The notes: a model not told the origin generated them from the letters alone. Positions 34,222-45,096 are shown, counted from the stretch's first letter. The stretch is 64,000 nucleotides of DNA from Clostridiales bacterium (GCA_019415945.1 DXYF01000016.1:1-64000), one strand, 5' to 3'. Numbers and translations are program-made.

Positions 34222-34590
34222 TTACTTCTTCTTATTAGCCATTGTCTTGCGGGGTCCCTTGCGTGTACGAGCGTTAGTCTTTGAACGCTGACCTCTTACA
34301 GGGAGACCCTTTCTGTGACGAACGCCACGGTAGCAGCCAATGTCAATAAGTCTTTTAATATCATAAGCGATGTCACGGCGAAGGTCACCTTCAACGCGGC
34401 AGTTATGCTCAATATACTCTCTGAGCTTTGCAATATCCTCTTCAGTTAAATCTCTGACACGAGTGTCGGGATTAACACCTGTTGCAGCAATAATGTCGTC
34501 TGCAGTTTTACGGCCGATACCGAAGATATAAGTTAAACCGATTTCAACTCTTTTATCTCTTGGTAAGTCAACACCTGCTATACGAGCCAT
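34222..34590 (-). CDS. rpsM: Ribosomal protein S13
   Basis: A 122-residue protein of the 30S head that contacts the 50S subunit. [20 protein letters not shown] and the tail [14 protein letters not shown] are the S13 pattern. It follows rpmJ by 48 bases. Confidence 0.96.
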   Translation of the reverse strand: MARIAGVDLPRDKRVEIGLTYIFGIGRKTADDIIAATGVNPDTRVRDLTEEDIAKLREYIEHNCRVEGDLRRDIAYDIKRLIDIGCYRGVRHRKGLPVRGQRSKTNARTRKGPRKTMANKKK

Positions 34591-34638
34591 TGAGTTGCAC
34601 CTCCATATAATTTTAAAATAGTTTTTTCTGTAAGGTAA

Positions 34639-34752
34639 TTAACCCTGACGCTGTTTGTGCTTGGGGTTTTCGCAGATTACTAAAATCTTACCTTTTCTTT
34701 TGATAACTTTGCACTTATCGCACATCTTCTTTACTGAAGGTCTGACTTTCAT
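34639..34752 (-). CDS. rpmJ: Ribosomal protein L36
   Basis: A 37-residue 50S protein found by translating the gap between infA and rpsM. It reads [19 protein letters not shown] and goes on to [11 protein letters not shown], with zinc ligands Cys-x2-Cys, Cys and His, so it is the zinc-binding form. The place after infA is normal. Confidence 0.95.
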   Translation of the reverse strand: MKVRPSVKKMCDKCKVIKRKGKILVICENPKHKQRQG

Positions 34753-34790
34753 TTATAATCATTCCTTTCTGAAAATCGTGTTTCCCCGGC

Positions 34791-35009
34791 TTATTTTGAA
34801 CGCCAGGTAATTCTTCCTCTTGTAAGGTCATACGGAGACATCTCCACAGTAACCTTATCACCCGGCAAAATGCGAATGAAATTCATTCTCAGTTTGCCTG
34901 AAATAACAGCTAATATCACGTGACCGTTCTGAAGCTCAACCTTAAACTGTGCATTGGGCAGAGCCTCTCTTACAATACCTTCTATTTCAATTACATCTTG
35001 CTTTGACAT
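34791..35009 (-). CDS. infA: Translation initiation factor IF-1
   Basis: A 72-residue OB-fold factor that binds the A site during initiation. [23 protein letters not shown] and the ending [12 protein letters not shown] identify it. It starts four bases after the KOW protein gene. Confidence 0.96.
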   Translation of the reverse strand: MSKQDVIEIEGIVREALPNAQFKVELQNGHVILAVISGKLRMNFIRILPGDKVTVEMSPYDLTRGRITWRSK

Positions 35010-35013
35010 ATCG

Positions 35014-35256
35014 TTAACCTCCGTTTTTAAATTGACTTAATGCTCTTTTTATTTGCGGATTGGTTTCAAGTGAACCCTCGATAACCGTATTTGCAGGGGA
35101 AAGATGAATAAGCTTTTTCTTTTTCGGCTTCTCAATTTTTCGTGTCCTGCCGTCTGCAATGTACGCATAGCCGGACTCGACTTTGAGAACAACGAAAAAA
35201 CCGTCCTTATCTCTTCCTGCCTTTGCCCTTACAATACTTCCTCTGACAACGCTCAT
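35014..35256 (-). CDS. KOW-domain RNA-binding protein (L14e-like)
   Basis: An 80-residue basic protein. The N-terminal half is a KOW motif ([32 protein letters not shown] in parts) like that in archaeal and eukaryotic L14e. [13 protein letters not shown] segment follows. Genes of this type sit between map and infA in many Firmicutes and probably encode ribosome-associated proteins. Its role has not been worked out to my knowledge. Confidence 0.8.
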   Translation of the reverse strand: MSVVRGSIVRAKAGRDKDGFFVVLKVESGYAYIADGRTRKIEKPKKKKLIHLSPANTVIEGSLETNPQIKRALSQFKNGG

Positions 35257-35269
35257 AAGTTCACCTTTA

Positions 35270-36019
35270 TCAGCACAGAGTCATAATTTGGGGACCGTTT
35301 TGTGTAATAGCTACCGTATGCTCAAAATGAGCGGAAAGTTTGCCGTCTTTTGTGACGGTAGTCCACTCATCATCAAGGACCTTTACTTCAAAAGTACCCT
35401 GATTGACCATGGGTTCAATAGCGATTGTCATACCCGGAATAAGGCGTACGCCTCGTCCCGGTGTACCGTAATTGGGTACGCTTGGGTCTTCGTGCAACTT
35501 CGCACCTACGCCGTGGCCGACAAAATCCCGTACCACCGAGTAACTGCGAGCTTCGACATACCTTTGTACAGCACTGCCGATATCACCTATTCGGTTACCG
35601 GCAAGAGCCTTGTTAATTCCCTCATAAAGGCTTTCCTTTGTGGCGACAAGCAAAGCCTGTGCGTCAGCACTGATTTTGCCGCAGGGAAACGTGTAGGCGT
35701 TATCGCCGTGAAATCCCTCATAATAAGCACCCACATCGACGCTTACTATGTCGCCCTCTTTAAGAACCTGTTTTTTGCTCGGTATGCCATGGATAACCAC
35801 ATTGTTAACGGAAATGCACGCACTTGCAGGAAATCCGCCGTAACCGAGAAACGAGGGAACAGCTCCCTGTTTCTCGATATATTTGCGGACAATAGTATCT
35901 ATTTCATAAGTAGTTACACCGGGCTTTACAGCCTCTCCCGCAACACAGAGTGCCTCAGCAGAAATTCTGCATGCATCTTTCATTTTAGAAAGTTCCCGTG
36001 CTGTCTTAATAACTACCAT
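35270..36019 (-). CDS. map: Methionine aminopeptidase type I
   Basis: A 249-residue enzyme that removes the first methionine of new proteins. The metal ligands lie in VSVDVGAYYEGFHGDNAY (two Asp), GHGVGAKLHEDP (His), AIEPMV (Glu) and the closing Glu of SAHFEHTVAI. No N-terminal zinc-finger extension. It starts four bases after adk. Confidence 0.96.
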   Translation of the reverse strand: MVVIKTARELSKMKDACRISAEALCVAGEAVKPGVTTYEIDTIVRKYIEKQGAVPSFLGYGGFPASACISVNNVVIHGIPSKKQVLKEGDIVSVDVGAYYEGFHGDNAYTFPCGKISADAQALLVATKESLYEGINKALAGNRIGDIGSAVQRYVEARSYSVVRDFVGHGVGAKLHEDPSVPNYGTPGRGVRLIPGMTIAIEPMVNQGTFEVKVLDDEWTTVTKDGKLSAHFEHTVAITQNGPQIMTLC

Positions 36020-36023
36020 ACTT

Positions 36024-36656
36024 TTACGCCTCGATTGCCTTGAGGATAAGATCAGTAGTTTCGTCTACATTATCCTGTCCTACAACATTAACAAGCTTGC
36101 CCTGTTTCTTATAATAATCAGCAAGCGGCTCTGTTTCTTTGTGATACACATCAAGACGAGCAAGTACAGTGTCAGGGTGGTCGTCCTTACGCTGAACAAG
36201 GGTGCCGCCGCAATCGTCGCAAACTCCATCCTTCTTGGGCTTTAAGTTCACAAGATGATAGGGTCTGCCGCAATTTTCGCAGACACGGCGTCCGGACATA
36301 CGGTTGATGATTCTTTCATCAGATACATCAATATTGATGACATACTGAATATCAACACCCATACTGTCAAGAGCCTCGGCCTGAGGAATAGTTCTTGGGA
36401 AGCCGTCAAGGATGAAACCCTTTTTGCAGTCGTCCTCGGCAAGTCTTTCTTTAACAATGCCGATAACAACCTCATCGGGAACAAGCTTGCCCTCGTCCAT
36501 AAAGGACTTGGCTTTAAGACCCATCTCAGTGCCGTTTTTCAGCGCTTCACGAATCATGTTTCCGGTTGAAATTGTGGGAATACCAAAGTGCTCACAGAGT
36601 ACAGCAGCTTGTGTGCCTTTACCTGCACCCGGAGCTCCTAACATGATGATGTTCAT
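36024..36656 (-). CDS. adk: Adenylate kinase
   Basis: A 210-residue enzyme for AMP + ATP = 2 ADP. The P-loop GAPGAGKGTQ starts at residue 7. GFILDGFPRTIPQAEAL is the family signature. The LID has two Cys-x2-Cys pairs (CENC near 126 and CDDC about 19 residues on), so it binds zinc, as in many Gram-positive enzymes. It lies between secY and map. Confidence 0.97.
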   Translation of the reverse strand: MNIIMLGAPGAGKGTQAAVLCEHFGIPTISTGNMIREALKNGTEMGLKAKSFMDEGKLVPDEVVIGIVKERLAEDDCKKGFILDGFPRTIPQAEALDSMGVDIQYVINIDVSDERIINRMSGRRVCENCGRPYHLVNLKPKKDGVCDDCGGTLVQRKDDHPDTVLARLDVYHKETEPLADYYKKQGKLVNVVGQDNVDETTDLILKAIEA

Positions 36657-36680
36657 ATCATTATACTCCTTTTTCAGTAA

Positions 36681-38021
36681 TTAGTCAAGAAAACCTTTGT
36701 AATGACGCATCATCATCTGTGACTCGAGCTGTTTTACTGTATCAAGTGCAACACCTACTACGATGATGATTGATGTACCACCTATAGCCATGCTGCCCAT
36801 GCCTGTTGCCGCACCGTAAATATGCGGAACCAAAGCGATAAAGGCAAGGAACAACGCACCGATAAGAGTTATTCTTGAGAGAATATTTCTGATGTAATCA
36901 GCCGTCGGTGCACCCGGACGGATACCGGGAACAGTACCGTTGTTTGACTTAAGGTTATTTGCCATTTCAACGGGATTATACTGAATAGTAGTATAGAAAT
37001 ATGCAAACATAATAATTAACAAGAAATACAATACCATATACAACCAACCGTTGGTGCTGAAAGCTTCAAAGAAAGCACCCCAGAAACCGTCACCTGACTC
37101 GTATCCCAAGAAGAGGTTGATTGTACCGGGAATTGAAAGAATTGAGCTTGCAAAGATAATCGGAAGCACACCGCCGAGAGCAACCTTGATAGGAAGGTGG
37201 CTCGACTGACCGCCGTACATCTTTCTGCCCACAACACGCTTTGCGTACTGAATGGGGATTCTTCTTTCGCTGTCCTGCATAAAGGTAATAACCCATATAA
37301 CAGCAACGAAAATGATAACCCAAAGCGGAACAAGGAAATAATACTGTGTAGAACCCTGTGAACCGAGGCCCCAGTAAGTACCGAGTGTATCGATAGTAAC
37401 CGGAAGCTGAGCAATAATACCTGCGAAAAGGAGTATTGAAATACCGTTTCCGATACCAAATTTATTAATCTGCTCACCGAGCCACATCATAAGAGCTGTT
37501 CCAGCTGTAAATACAAGTACAATTACAATAGCAGAGAACCACATATCAAATCCCTCATTGTAAATTGTAATATGACTGCCGCTCTCAGTAACTGTATTCT
37601 TAAGATAGATATAATACGCAGTACCCTGAATAAGACCGAGACCCACTGTTACATATCGGGTAATGGCACCGATTTTGCGTCTGCCTGCCTCGCCCTCCTT
37701 TGCCATTCTCTCAAGAGGAGGAATAGCAACGCAGAGAAGCTGCATTATGATCGAGCTGTTGATGTACGGTGTGATACCCATAGCAAACAAGGTTGCATTA
37801 GCGAACGCACCGCCCGAAAGCGTGTTGAGATATGCCAGCATATTTGTGCTGGAATCGGGATTTTCCGTAATGAGCTTCATTGCCTCTGCAAGAGCTGTTG
37901 CATCCAGAAACGGGACTGGGATAACCGAACCGATTCTGAATACGATGATAATTAAAAGTGTAAATAAGATTTTCTTTCTCAGGTCAGGAATGGCCCAAGC
38001 ATTTCTTATTGTCTTAAACAC
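36681..38021 (-). CDS. secY: Preprotein translocase subunit SecY
   Basis: A 446-residue membrane protein with ten predicted membrane segments, the core of the Sec channel. GGAFANATLFAMGITPYINSSII contains the plug and second segment signature. The cytoplasmic loop with RRIPIQYAKRVVGRKMYGGQ binds SecA and ribosomes. It begins one base after the rplO stop, so the two are translated together. Confidence 0.97.
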   Translation of the reverse strand: MFKTIRNAWAIPDLRKKILFTLLIIIVFRIGSVIPVPFLDATALAEAMKLITENPDSSTNMLAYLNTLSGGAFANATLFAMGITPYINSSIIMQLLCVAIPPLERMAKEGEAGRRKIGAITRYVTVGLGLIQGTAYYIYLKNTVTESGSHITIYNEGFDMWFSAIVIVLVFTAGTALMMWLGEQINKFGIGNGISILLFAGIIAQLPVTIDTLGTYWGLGSQGSTQYYFLVPLWVIIFVAVIWVITFMQDSERRIPIQYAKRVVGRKMYGGQSSHLPIKVALGGVLPIIFASSILSIPGTINLFLGYESGDGFWGAFFEAFSTNGWLYMVLYFLLIIMFAYFYTTIQYNPVEMANNLKSNNGTVPGIRPGAPTADYIRNILSRITLIGALFLAFIALVPHIYGAATGMGSMAIGGTSIIIVVGVALDTVKQLESQMMMRHYKGFLD

Positions 38022-38465
38022 TTAAATCACCTCTGCCTTTCCGCCTGCAGCCTCAATAGCAGCTTTAGCTGATTCGGAAAAAGCAGATACCTTAACAGTG
38101 AGTTTTTTCTCAAGCTTACCGTTACCGAGAACCTTAACAGCGTCAAAACCGTTTTTAACTACTCCTGCATTAACAAGAGCTTCAACATCAACTGTTGCAC
38201 CGTCGTCAAACTTTCTGTTTAAAGTGCTGAGGTTAATTGCAACTACATTTTTAGCAAAGATGTTGTTAAAACCTCTTTTAGGTACACGACGCTGCAAAGG
38301 CATCTGACCGCCTTCAAATCCGGGACGAACACCGCCGCCCGAACGAGCTTTCTGACCCTTGTGACCCTTGCCGGCTGTTTTGCCCCAGCCTGAGCCGTGA
38401 CCTCTGCCGATTCTTTTTGAGTCCTTTTTAGAGCCCTCAACCGGAGAAAGTTCATGTAACTTCAT
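38022..38465 (-). CDS. rplO: Ribosomal protein L15
   Basis: A 147-residue 50S protein. The glycine-rich basic region [22 protein letters not shown] and [13 protein letters not shown] are the signature. It lies directly before secY, as in nearly all bacteria. Confidence 0.96.
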   Translation of the reverse strand: MKLHELSPVEGSKKDSKRIGRGHGSGWGKTAGKGHKGQKARSGGGVRPGFEGGQMPLQRRVPKRGFNNIFAKNVVAINLSTLNRKFDDGATVDVEALVNAGVVKNGFDAVKVLGNGKLEKKLTVKVSAFSESAKAAIEAAGGKAEVI

Positions 38466-38483
38466 AAGATTGCACCTCCTTGC

Positions 38484-38654
38484 TTACGCGTCAATAACCT
38501 CTACGAGGTGAATAATTTTTGCTACCTTACCTTTTGTTGAAGCGTTGTCGGGCTGTGTTGTAACATCACCGATTTTCTTCAAGCCTAAAGCATGGGCTGT
38601 TGCAATCTGATCCTTTTTTGAGCCGATAAGGCTCTTAACCAACTTAATTGTCAT
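38484..38654 (-). CDS. rpmD: Ribosomal protein L30
   Basis: A 56-residue 50S protein, translated from the gap between rpsE and rplO. It reads MTIKLVKSLIGSKKDQIATA and later HALGLKKIGDV, the L30 pattern. It has its own ribosome binding site and normal size. Confidence 0.94.
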   Translation of the reverse strand: MTIKLVKSLIGSKKDQIATAHALGLKKIGDVTTQPDNASTKGKVAKIIHLVEVIDA

Positions 38655-38671
38655 AATCTGCAACCTCCCTA

Positions 38672-39169
38672 TTATAAAATTTCCTTAACGGATTTGCCGC
38701 GGATAGCAGCAACTTCTTCAGCAGTTCTTAAAGCTGCAAGACCTGCAAGAGTAGCTCTAACTACATTGCAGGGATTATTTGAACGAAGAGCCTTAGTTCT
38801 GATATCCTTGATACCTACTGCATCAACAACGGCACGAACAGGACCGCCTGCGATAACACCGGTACCGGGAGCAGCGGGCTTCATAAGCACTCTGCCTGCA
38901 CCGAACTCACCGATGATCTCGTGAGGAATTGTTGTTCCTCTAAGTGAAACCTTGATAAGGTTCTTCTTGGCGTCTTCGATACCCTTGCGGATAGCGTCGG
39001 GTACTTCGCCTGCCTTACCGATACCGAAACCTACTGTTCCGTTACCGTCGCCTACAACTACCAAAGCTGCAAACTTAAATATACGACCGCCCTTAACCGT
39101 CTTTGAAACACGGTTAATAGTAACGACTCTTTCTTTTAATTCGCCTGTTACTTCTACTGTTTTAGCCAA
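38672..39169 (-). CDS. rpsE: Ribosomal protein S5
   Basis: A 165-residue 30S protein involved in decoding accuracy. It shows [19 protein letters not shown] (the loop where spectinomycin resistance arises) and [17 protein letters not shown]. Spacing to rplR is 18 bases. Confidence 0.96.
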   Translation of the reverse strand: MAKTVEVTGELKERVVTINRVSKTVKGGRIFKFAALVVVGDGNGTVGFGIGKAGEVPDAIRKGIEDAKKNLIKVSLRGTTIPHEIIGEFGAGRVLMKPAAPGTGVIAGGPVRAVVDAVGIKDIRTKALRSNNPCNVVRATLAGLAALRTAEEVAAIRGKSVKEIL

Positions 39170-39187
39170 AGTTATTCCTCCTCTTCC

Positions 39188-39547
39188 TTAGAAATTGAGG
39201 CCGCCCTCACGGGCGCCTTCGGCCAATTCCTTAACACGGCCGTGATAGATGTTACCGCCTCTGTCAAATACTACATCGACGATATTTTTAGCCTTTGCAC
39301 GCTCTGCGATGAGAACGCCTACAGCCTTTGCTGCCTCTTTGTTTCCGCCATTTCCTTCGATGGACTTGTCAAGGCTTGAAGCCTGAGCAAGTGTAACACC
39401 GGCTACATCGTCAATAATCTGAGCGTAGATGTTGCTTCTGGAGCGGAATACGCACAAACGGGGACAAGATGCTGTACCGCTTACTTTGCTGCGGACTCTC
39501 TTATGGCGTTTTGCACGTGCCTTTTTTGTATCAGGTCTGCTTACCAT
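39188..39547 (-). CDS. rplR: Ribosomal protein L18
   Basis: A 119-residue protein that binds 5S r[21 protein letters not shown] and the tail [24 protein letters not shown] mark it. It sits between rplF and rpsE. Confidence 0.96.
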   Translation of the reverse strand: MVSRPDTKKARAKRHKRVRSKVSGTASCPRLCVFRSRSNIYAQIIDDVAGVTLAQASSLDKSIEGNGGNKEAAKAVGVLIAERAKAKNIVDVVFDRGGNIYHGRVKELAEGAREGGLNF

Positions 39548-39564
39548 TATTGTTCACTCCTTAA

Positions 39565-40107
39565 TTATTTGCCCTTACCGGCCTTGCCTTCCTTGCGGCG
39601 GATAACTTCATCAGCGTACTTAATACCCTTGCCCTTATATGGCTCCGGTGGACGCTTTTCTCTTACTTCGGCAGCAAACTGACCAACCTTTTGCTTATCA
39701 ATGCCGACAATAACAATTTTGTTGGGATCCGGAACTTCGATTTTAATGTCGTCTGTATCCTCAACAATAACCTGGTGTGAATAGCCGAGATTCATAACGC
39801 ACTTGTTACCCTGCTTCTGAACACGGTAACCTACACCGTTTACTTCAAGCTCCTTCTTGTAGCCCTCTGTAACACCGATAACCATATTGTTTATAAGTGT
39901 TCTTGTGAGGCCGTGGAGAGAACGGTTTTCTTTTGCGTCATTCGGGCGTGTTACTTCGATTACATCGCCCTTGATATCAACTGTAATAGCCTGATTGTAT
40001 GCGAAGTCAAGCGTGCCCTTAGGACCTTTTACAGTGATTACGCCGTTAGCAATAGTTGCTGTAACACCGGCGGGAATATTTATAGGTTTTCTTCCAATTC
40101 GAGACAT
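39565..40107 (-). CDS. rplF: Ribosomal protein L6
   Basis: A 180-residue 50S protein near the factor-binding site. It starts MSRIGRKPINIPAGV and has the C-terminal signature PEPYKGKGIKYADE. The start at 40107 after AGGAGGTG is chosen over an upstream one seven codons earlier. Confidence 0.96.
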   Translation of the reverse strand: MSRIGRKPINIPAGVTATIANGVITVKGPKGTLDFAYNQAITVDIKGDVIEVTRPNDAKENRSLHGLTRTLINNMVIGVTEGYKKELEVNGVGYRVQKQGNKCVMNLGYSHQVIVEDTDDIKIEVPDPNKIVIVGIDKQKVGQFAAEVREKRPPEPYKGKGIKYADEVIRRKEGKAGKGK

Positions 40108-40121
40108 TTTCGCACCTCCTC

Positions 40122-40520
40122 TTACCAAATGTAGGCGAGTACTTCGCCGCCAATATGCTCCTTGCGTGCCTGACGATCTGTCATAACACCCTTAGAAGTT
40201 GAAATTATGGCAATACCGAGACCCTTCATTACCTTGGGCATATCCTCTGCATTACTGTAAATACGCAAACCGGGCTTTGAAACGCGGCGAAGACCTGTGA
40301 TAACAGGAGTTTTGCCGTCGTTGTACTTAAGAGTAACCTTAATTACGCCCTGCTTGCCGTCCTCTATAACTGTGAAATTCTTGATGTAGCCTTCATCTAC
40401 AAGAATCTGACAAATAGCCTTCTTGAGGTTTGAAGCAGGAATTTCAACAGAATCGTGCTTCGCTGAGTTAGCGTTACGAATTCTTGTAAGTAAATCAGCA
40501 ATTGTATCTGTAATCTGCAT
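40122..40520 (-). CDS. rpsH: Ribosomal protein S8
   Basis: A 132-residue 30S assembly protein. [20 protein letters not shown] at the start and the C-terminal [21 protein letters not shown] identify it. S8 is the regulator of the spc operon in E. coli; whether so here is unknown. Confidence 0.96.
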   Translation of the reverse strand: MQITDTIADLLTRIRNANSAKHDSVEIPASNLKKAICQILVDEGYIKNFTVIEDGKQGVIKVTLKYNDGKTPVITGLRRVSKPGLRIYSNAEDMPKVMKGLGIAIISTSKGVMTDRQARKEHIGGEVLAYIW

Positions 40521-40538
40521 TACCTTTTCCTCCCTTGC

Positions 40539-40724
40539 TTACCAGCTTGCTTTCTTTACGCCCGGAATTTCGCCCTTGTAAGCGAGCTCACGGAAGCAAA
40601 TACGACAAATACCATACTTGCGGAGGTAGGCGTGTGGTCTACCACAGATATTACATCTTGAATACTCTCTTGTAGAGAACTTCTGCTTTCTCTGCTGCTT
40701 AACTTTCATTGCAGTTTTAGCCAC
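40539..40724 (-). CDS. rpsN: Ribosomal protein S14, zinc type
   Basis: A 61-residue 30S protein of the short zinc-binding form, with [12 protein letters not shown] and [16 protein letters not shown] giving two Cys-x2-Cys pairs. This is the usual Gram-positive form. Confidence 0.96.
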   Translation of the reverse strand: MAKTAMKVKQQRKQKFSTREYSRCNICGRPHAYLRKYGICRICFRELAYKGEIPGVKKASW

Positions 40725-40736
40725 AACAATCCCTCC

Positions 40737-41276
40737 TTACTTTGAAAACGGTGCACCCATGAGAGTTAAAAGCTCACGAGCTTCTTCATCTGTTTTAGCT
40801 GTGGTAACGAAGCAAATGTCCATACCACGAACCTTGTCAATCTTGTCATAATCAATCTCAGGGAAAATGAGCTGTTCCTTAAGACCCATATTGTAGTTGC
40901 CTCTGCCGTCAAAAGAGTTGGGGTTGATACCTCTGAAGTCTCTTACACGGGGAAGAGCTACGTTGAAAAGTCTGTCAAGAAACTCATACATTCTCTCGCC
41001 TCTGAGAGTAACCTTGCAGCCGATCGGCATGCCTTCTCTGAGTTTGAAGTTAGCAACTGATTTTCTTGCTCTGCAAACGAGAGGCTTCTGACCTGTGATG
41101 GCAGAAAGGTCTGTGCAGATAGCGTCAATTACCTTAGAGTTATCTTTAGCTTCGCCTGCACCTACATTGATAACAATCTTATCAAGCTTTGGAATCTGCA
41201 TAGTGCTCTTGTAGGAGAACTTTGTCATAAGAGCAGGTGCAACTTCTTTTGAATAATATTCTTTAAGTCTTGCCAT
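40737..41276 (-). CDS. rplE: Ribosomal protein L5
   Basis: A 179-residue protein that binds 5S rRNA and touches the P-site t[22 protein letters not shown] and [20 protein letters not shown] are the signatures. It lies 14 bases after rplX. Confidence 0.96.
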   Translation of the reverse strand: MARLKEYYSKEVAPALMTKFSYKSTMQIPKLDKIVINVGAGEAKDNSKVIDAICTDLSAITGQKPLVCRARKSVANFKLREGMPIGCKVTLRGERMYEFLDRLFNVALPRVRDFRGINPNSFDGRGNYNMGLKEQLIFPEIDYDKIDKVRGMDICFVTTAKTDEEARELLTLMGAPFSK

Positions 41277-41290
41277 ATCTTATATCCTCC

Positions 41291-41608
41291 TTACAGTGAT
41301 TCCTTGCACTTAGCACAAATTCTGCCCTTTGAGCCGTCCTCAAAAATCTTGTGAGCAACTCTTGTGGGCTGTTTGCAGCGTGGGCATACGATCTGAACCT
41401 TGGAAGCATACATAGCACCCTCAGCCTTAATGATACCGCCCTGCTCGCCCATCTTTCTGGGCTTAACATGCTTGGAAACCATATTTACTTTCTCTACGAT
41501 AACTTTTCCTTCTTTGGGGCTTACAGCCAAAACCTGACCCTTTTTGCCCTTATCCTTACCGCTGATAACGATAACGGTGTCGCCTGTTTTTACATGAACC
41601 TTATTCAT
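41291..41608 (-). CDS. rplX: Ribosomal protein L24
   Basis: A 105-residue KOW-domain protein that starts 50S assembly. GDTVIVISGKDKGKKGQVL is the KOW motif. The tail carries CPRC and CAKC, a zinc-ribbon-like pair also found in many Firmicutes. Confidence 0.96.
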   Translation of the reverse strand: MNKVHVKTGDTVIVISGKDKGKKGQVLAVSPKEGKVIVEKVNMVSKHVKPRKMGEQGGIIKAEGAMYASKVQIVCPRCKQPTRVAHKIFEDGSKGRICAKCKESL

Positions 41609-41622
41609 TGTGACACCTCCAA

Positions 41623-41991
41623 TTAAAGTACTTCGGGAGCGAGAGAGAGAATCTTCATAAAGTCCTTGTCACGAAGCTCTCTTGCTACCGGTCCGAAGAT
41701 ACGAGTACCCTTCGGGTTCTTATCTTCCTTAATAATAACTGCCGCGTTTTCATCAAAGCGGATGTATGTTCCGTCCTCGCGTCTTACGCCCTTTGCCGAA
41801 CGAACGACTACGGCCTTAACAACATCACCTTTTTTAACAACACCGCCGGGTGCTGCTTTTTTAACCGAGGCAACGATAACATCGCCAATGTTGGCATATC
41901 TCCTTCTGGTACCGCCGAGTACACGAATGCACATAAGTTCCTTTGCGCCGGTGTTGTCGGCAACCTTGAGGATGGTTTGCTGCTGAATCAC
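41623..41991 (-). CDS. rplN: Ribosomal protein L14
   Basis: A 122-residue 50S protein at the subunit interface. It starts [20 protein letters not shown] and ends with [10 protein letters not shown]. Normal size and place. Confidence 0.97.
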   Translation of the reverse strand: MIQQQTILKVADNTGAKELMCIRVLGGTRRRYANIGDVIVASVKKAAPGGVVKKGDVVKAVVVRSAKGVRREDGTYIRFDENAAVIIKEDKNPKGTRIFGPVARELRDKDFMKILSLAPEVL

Positions 41992-42024
41992 AGTGTATTC
42001 CTCCTTTTCTCAAAGCCGCTAAAC

Positions 42025-42282
42025 TTATTTAGCTTTCTCAATAATCTCGACGAGTCTCCATCTTTTATCCTTAGAAAGAGGACGGGTCTCCATAATCTTT
42101 ACACGGTCGCCTATGTTGCACTCATTGTTCTCGTCGTGTGCCTTAAAACGAACCGTACGCTTAACAATTTTGTTATAAAGCTTATGCTTTACGCTGTCTT
42201 CAACAGCAACTACAACAGTTTTGTCCATCTTGTTGCTTACTACCTTGCCGACAACGGTTTTTCTCATATTTCTTTCACTCAC
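42025..42282 (-). CDS. rpsQ: Ribosomal protein S17
   Basis: An 85-residue OB-fold 30S protein. [21 protein letters not shown] and the [21 protein letters not shown] segment (in parts) are the pattern. It follows rpmC by 17 bases. Confidence 0.96.
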   Translation of the reverse strand: MSERNMRKTVVGKVVSNKMDKTVVVAVEDSVKHKLYNKIVKRTVRFKAHDENNECNIGDRVKIMETRPLSKDKRWRLVEIIEKAK

Positions 42283-42299
42283 TGTTAAGTCCTCCTCTC

Positions 42300-42503
42300 T
42301 TAAGCTTCTGTGCCGTTAAGTTCACGCTGACGAAGAATTGTGGAAACTCTTGCAATGTCCTTTTTTACGGCACCGATTCTGGATGAGTTTTCGAGCTGAT
42401 TAACAGCAAGCTGGAAACGAAGATTAAATAATTCTTCCTTGAGTTCTGTGAGCTTTGTCTGAAGCTCTTCAACTGACATTTCTCTGATCTCTGATGCTTT
42501 CAT
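42300..42503 (-). CDS. rpmC: Ribosomal protein L29
   Basis: A 67-residue two-helix protein at the tunnel exit. [20 protein letters not shown] and [14 protein letters not shown] fit L29. It overlaps rplP by one base. Confidence 0.95.
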   Translation of the reverse strand: MKASEIREMSVEELQTKLTELKEELFNLRFQLAVNQLENSSRIGAVKKDIARVSTILRQRELNGTEA

Positions 42504-42922
42504 TACTGCTCACCCTCCTCTTTCTTAACAAACTTGCACTTGATGGGAAGCTTCATTGCAGCAAGTCTGAGAGCCTCTCTTGCAGTTGCTTCATCAACGC
42601 CTGCAAGCTCGAACATAACTCTACCGGGCTTAACTACTGCTACCCAATATTCGGGAGAACCTTTACCTGAACCCATTCGTGTTTCAGCAGGCTTTGCTGT
42701 AACGGGCTTATCAGGAAAGATTTTAATCCATACCTTACCAAATCTCTTGCAGTAACGCGTCATAGCGATACGGGCTGCTTCGATCTGGTTTGATGTGATC
42801 CATGCAGGCTCTGTAGCCTGAAGACCGTACTCACCGTAAGTAACCTTGTTACCACGGAGAGCCTTACCTGTCATACGACCTCTGTGTACTCTTCTGTACT
42901 TAACTCTCTTTGGTAATAGCAT
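42503..42922 (-). CDS. rplP: Ribosomal protein L16
   Basis: A 139-residue 50S protein that helps place A-site tRNA. It starts [17 protein letters not shown] and shows [18 protein letters not shown]. It overlaps both neighbours by one base, so translation is coupled. Confidence 0.97.
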   Translation of the reverse strand: MLLPKRVKYRRVHRGRMTGKALRGNKVTYGEYGLQATEPAWITSNQIEAARIAMTRYCKRFGKVWIKIFPDKPVTAKPAETRMGSGKGSPEYWVAVVKPGRVMFELAGVDEATAREALRLAAMKLPIKCKFVKKEEGEQ

Positions 42923-43593
42923 TACTTTCTGCCTCCTTCTCTGCGGGGCTTTCTTGACTTAACTTCGTTTAAAACTTCACCCTTGTAAAGCCAAACCTTA
43001 ACGCCGATTTTACCGTAGGTTGTGTTAGCCTCTGCAAAACCGTAGTCAATGTCTGCACGAAGTGTCTGAAGCGGAATAGTACCCTCGTGGTACTGCTCTG
43101 AACGAGCGATTTCAGCACCGCCGAGACGGCCTGAACACATTACTTTAATACCCTTTGCTCCGCGACGCATTGCGTTGCCGATAGACTGCTTCATAGCACG
43201 GCGGAAAGAAATTCTCTTTTCAAGCTGCTGAGCAATGCTCTCTGCTGCAAGCTGAGCGTCAAGCTCGGGTGCCTTAACCTCAACAATATTGATTGCAACG
43301 GGCTTGTTGAGCATAGCCTCGCATTGTGACTTGAGCTTCTCAATTTCAGAGCCGCCCTTACCGATAACAAGACCGGGCTTTGCACAGTGAATGCTGATTC
43401 TTACTCTTTTGCCGTCACGCTCAATTTCAATCTTTGAGATACCGAAGTTGTAAAGCTGAGCCTTCAGAGTTTTACGGAGGTTGTAGTCCTCAACCAGTGT
43501 AGCACCGAAGTCCTTCTTGTTTGCAAACCAACGGGAATCCCAATCTTTAATAACACCGACACGAAGACCGTGCGGATTAACTTTCTGACCCAT
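42922..43593 (-). CDS. rpsC: Ribosomal protein S3
   Basis: A 223-residue 30S protein at the mRNA entry. It starts [19 protein letters not shown] after Met, has the KH motif [14 protein letters not shown] near residue 75 and the C-terminal [20 protein letters not shown]. Confidence 0.97.
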   Translation of the reverse strand: MGQKVNPHGLRVGVIKDWDSRWFANKKDFGATLVEDYNLRKTLKAQLYNFGISKIEIERDGKRVRISIHCAKPGLVIGKGGSEIEKLKSQCEAMLNKPVAINIVEVKAPELDAQLAAESIAQQLEKRISFRRAMKQSIGNAMRRGAKGIKVMCSGRLGGAEIARSEQYHEGTIPLQTLRADIDYGFAEANTTYGKIGVKVWLYKGEVLNEVKSRKPRREGGRK

Positions 43594-43607
43594 AATAAAA
43601 CCTCCCC

Positions 43608-43946
43608 TTAGTCTTCTTTTTCCTTGAGAACGAGGGTAATGTGAGAAGTTCTCTTGTTGATTCTGAACGCTCTGCCCTGTGCTCTTGGACGAATTCTTTT
43701 AAGGATGGGGCCTGCTGTTGCGTTGCACTCTGCAACGAAAAGCTTGGATACATCCATATCATGGTTGTTCTCAGCATTTGCCATAGCTGAATGGAGCAGC
43801 TTTAAAAGCGGCTCGCAAGCGGCCTTGGGAGTGTGCTTAAGAACAGCTTCCGCATATCTGACATCCTTGCCTCTGATGAGGTCAAGAACAACGCCGATTT
43901 TGCGGGGTGAAATACGAACAAATTTAGCATTTGCCTTTGCTTCCAT
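43608..43946 (-). CDS. rplV: Ribosomal protein L22
   Basis: A 112-residue 50S protein lining the exit tunnel. [20 protein letters not shown] and the hairpin region [20 protein letters not shown] identify it. ATG at 43946 is preferred to a TTG two codons earlier because AAGGAG then has normal spacing. Confidence 0.95.
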   Translation of the reverse strand: MEAKANAKFVRISPRKIGVVLDLIRGKDVRYAEAVLKHTPKAACEPLLKLLHSAMANAENNHDMDVSKLFVAECNATAGPILKRIRPRAQGRAFRINKRTSHITLVLKEKED

Positions 43947-43966
43947 CTGCAATACTCTCCTTCCGC

Positions 43967-44239
43967 TTATTTGCTTGTCTTTGAACCGGCGTGTCCCTTA
44001 AAGGTTCTTGTAGGAGCAAACTCACCGAGCTTGTGACCTACCATATCTTCAGTGACATATACCGGAACATGCTTACGACCGTCGTGAACGGCGAATGTGT
44101 GACCTACAAACTCAGGAAAGATTGTTGAACTTCTTGACCAAGTCTTTAAAATTCTCTTCTCGCCTGATTCGTTCATTTCAAGAACCCTTTTGAGCAGTAC
44201 AGGCTGAACAAAGGGACCCTTTTTAGTACTTCTACTCAT
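43967..44239 (-). CDS. rpsS: Ribosomal protein S19
   Basis: A 90-residue 30S head protein. It starts [18 protein letters not shown] after Met and shows [19 protein letters not shown]. Normal size. Confidence 0.96.
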   Translation of the reverse strand: MSRSTKKGPFVQPVLLKRVLEMNESGEKRILKTWSRSSTIFPEFVGHTFAVHDGRKHVPVYVTEDMVGHKLGEFAPTRTFKGHAGSKTSK

Positions 44240-44262
44240 AGTTATAAGCTCCTTTCTCTGCC

Positions 44263-45096
44263 TTACTTACCGTTTCTTCTGCGAACAATAAGCTTATCGC
44301 TGCTCTTGTTGTTCTTACGAGTCTTGTAACCGAGTGCCGGCTTACCCCAAGGAGTAACAGGACCCGGACGACCAACCGGTGATTTACCCTCACCACCGCC
44401 GTGCGGGTGGTCATTCGGGTTCATAACAGAACCGCGGACTGTAGGACGCCAGCCCATATTTCTCTTACGGCCTGCCTTACCGATTTTAACATTCTCGTGG
44501 TCAACATTACCTACCTGACCGATAGTAGCCATGCAGCTTTCGGGAACATTTCTGAGCTCGCCTGAAGGAAGTCTTAACAAAGCGAGTCCGTTTTCTCTTG
44601 CCATAAGCTGAGCCATGTTACCTGCCGAACGAGCAAGCTGTGCACCTCTTCCGGGATAAAGCTCAACATTGTGGATAAATGTACCTACAGGAATTGCTGT
44701 AAGCGGAAGTGCGTTACCGGGCTTGATGTCGGCGTTTTCGCCTGCGAGTACCTTATCGCCTACTTTAAGTCCCTCAGGAGCTATAATGTAAGCTCTTTCG
44801 CCGTCAGTGTACTCTACAAGAGCAATAAAAGCTGAACGGTTAGGATCGTACTCAAGTGTTTTTACTGTGCCTTCAACATCAAACTTCTGACGCTTGAAAT
44901 CAATGATACGGTACTTTCTGCGGTTACCGCCGCCTCTGTGACGAACGGTGATTCTGCCGTAGCTGTTACGGCCTGACTTCTTGCTTAAAGGAGCAAGAAG
45001 GCTCTTTTCGGGCTCAACCTTTGAAAGGACCGAATAATCTGTAACCGACATATTTCTTCTTGAGTTAATGGTCGGCTTATAAACTTTAATGGCCAT
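44263..45096 (-). CDS. rplB: Ribosomal protein L2
   Basis: A 277-residue protein next to the peptidyl transferase centre. [18 protein letters not shown] and the C-terminal [19 protein letters not shown] (with the conserved His) are diagnostic. It lies 80 bases after rplW; that gap holds a small GGGAAA/TTTCCC hairpin without a T-run. Confidence 0.97.
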   Translation of the reverse strand: MAIKVYKPTINSRRNMSVTDYSVLSKVEPEKSLLAPLSKKSGRNSYGRITVRHRGGGNRRKYRIIDFKRQKFDVEGTVKTLEYDPNRSAFIALVEYTDGERAYIIAPEGLKVGDKVLAGENADIKPGNALPLTAIPVGTFIHNVELYPGRGAQLARSAGNMAQLMARENGLALLRLPSGELRNVPESCMATIGQVGNVDHENVKIGKAGRKRNMGWRPTVRGSVMNPNDHPHGGGEGKSPVGRPGPVTPWGKPALGYKTRKNNKSSDKLIVRRRNGK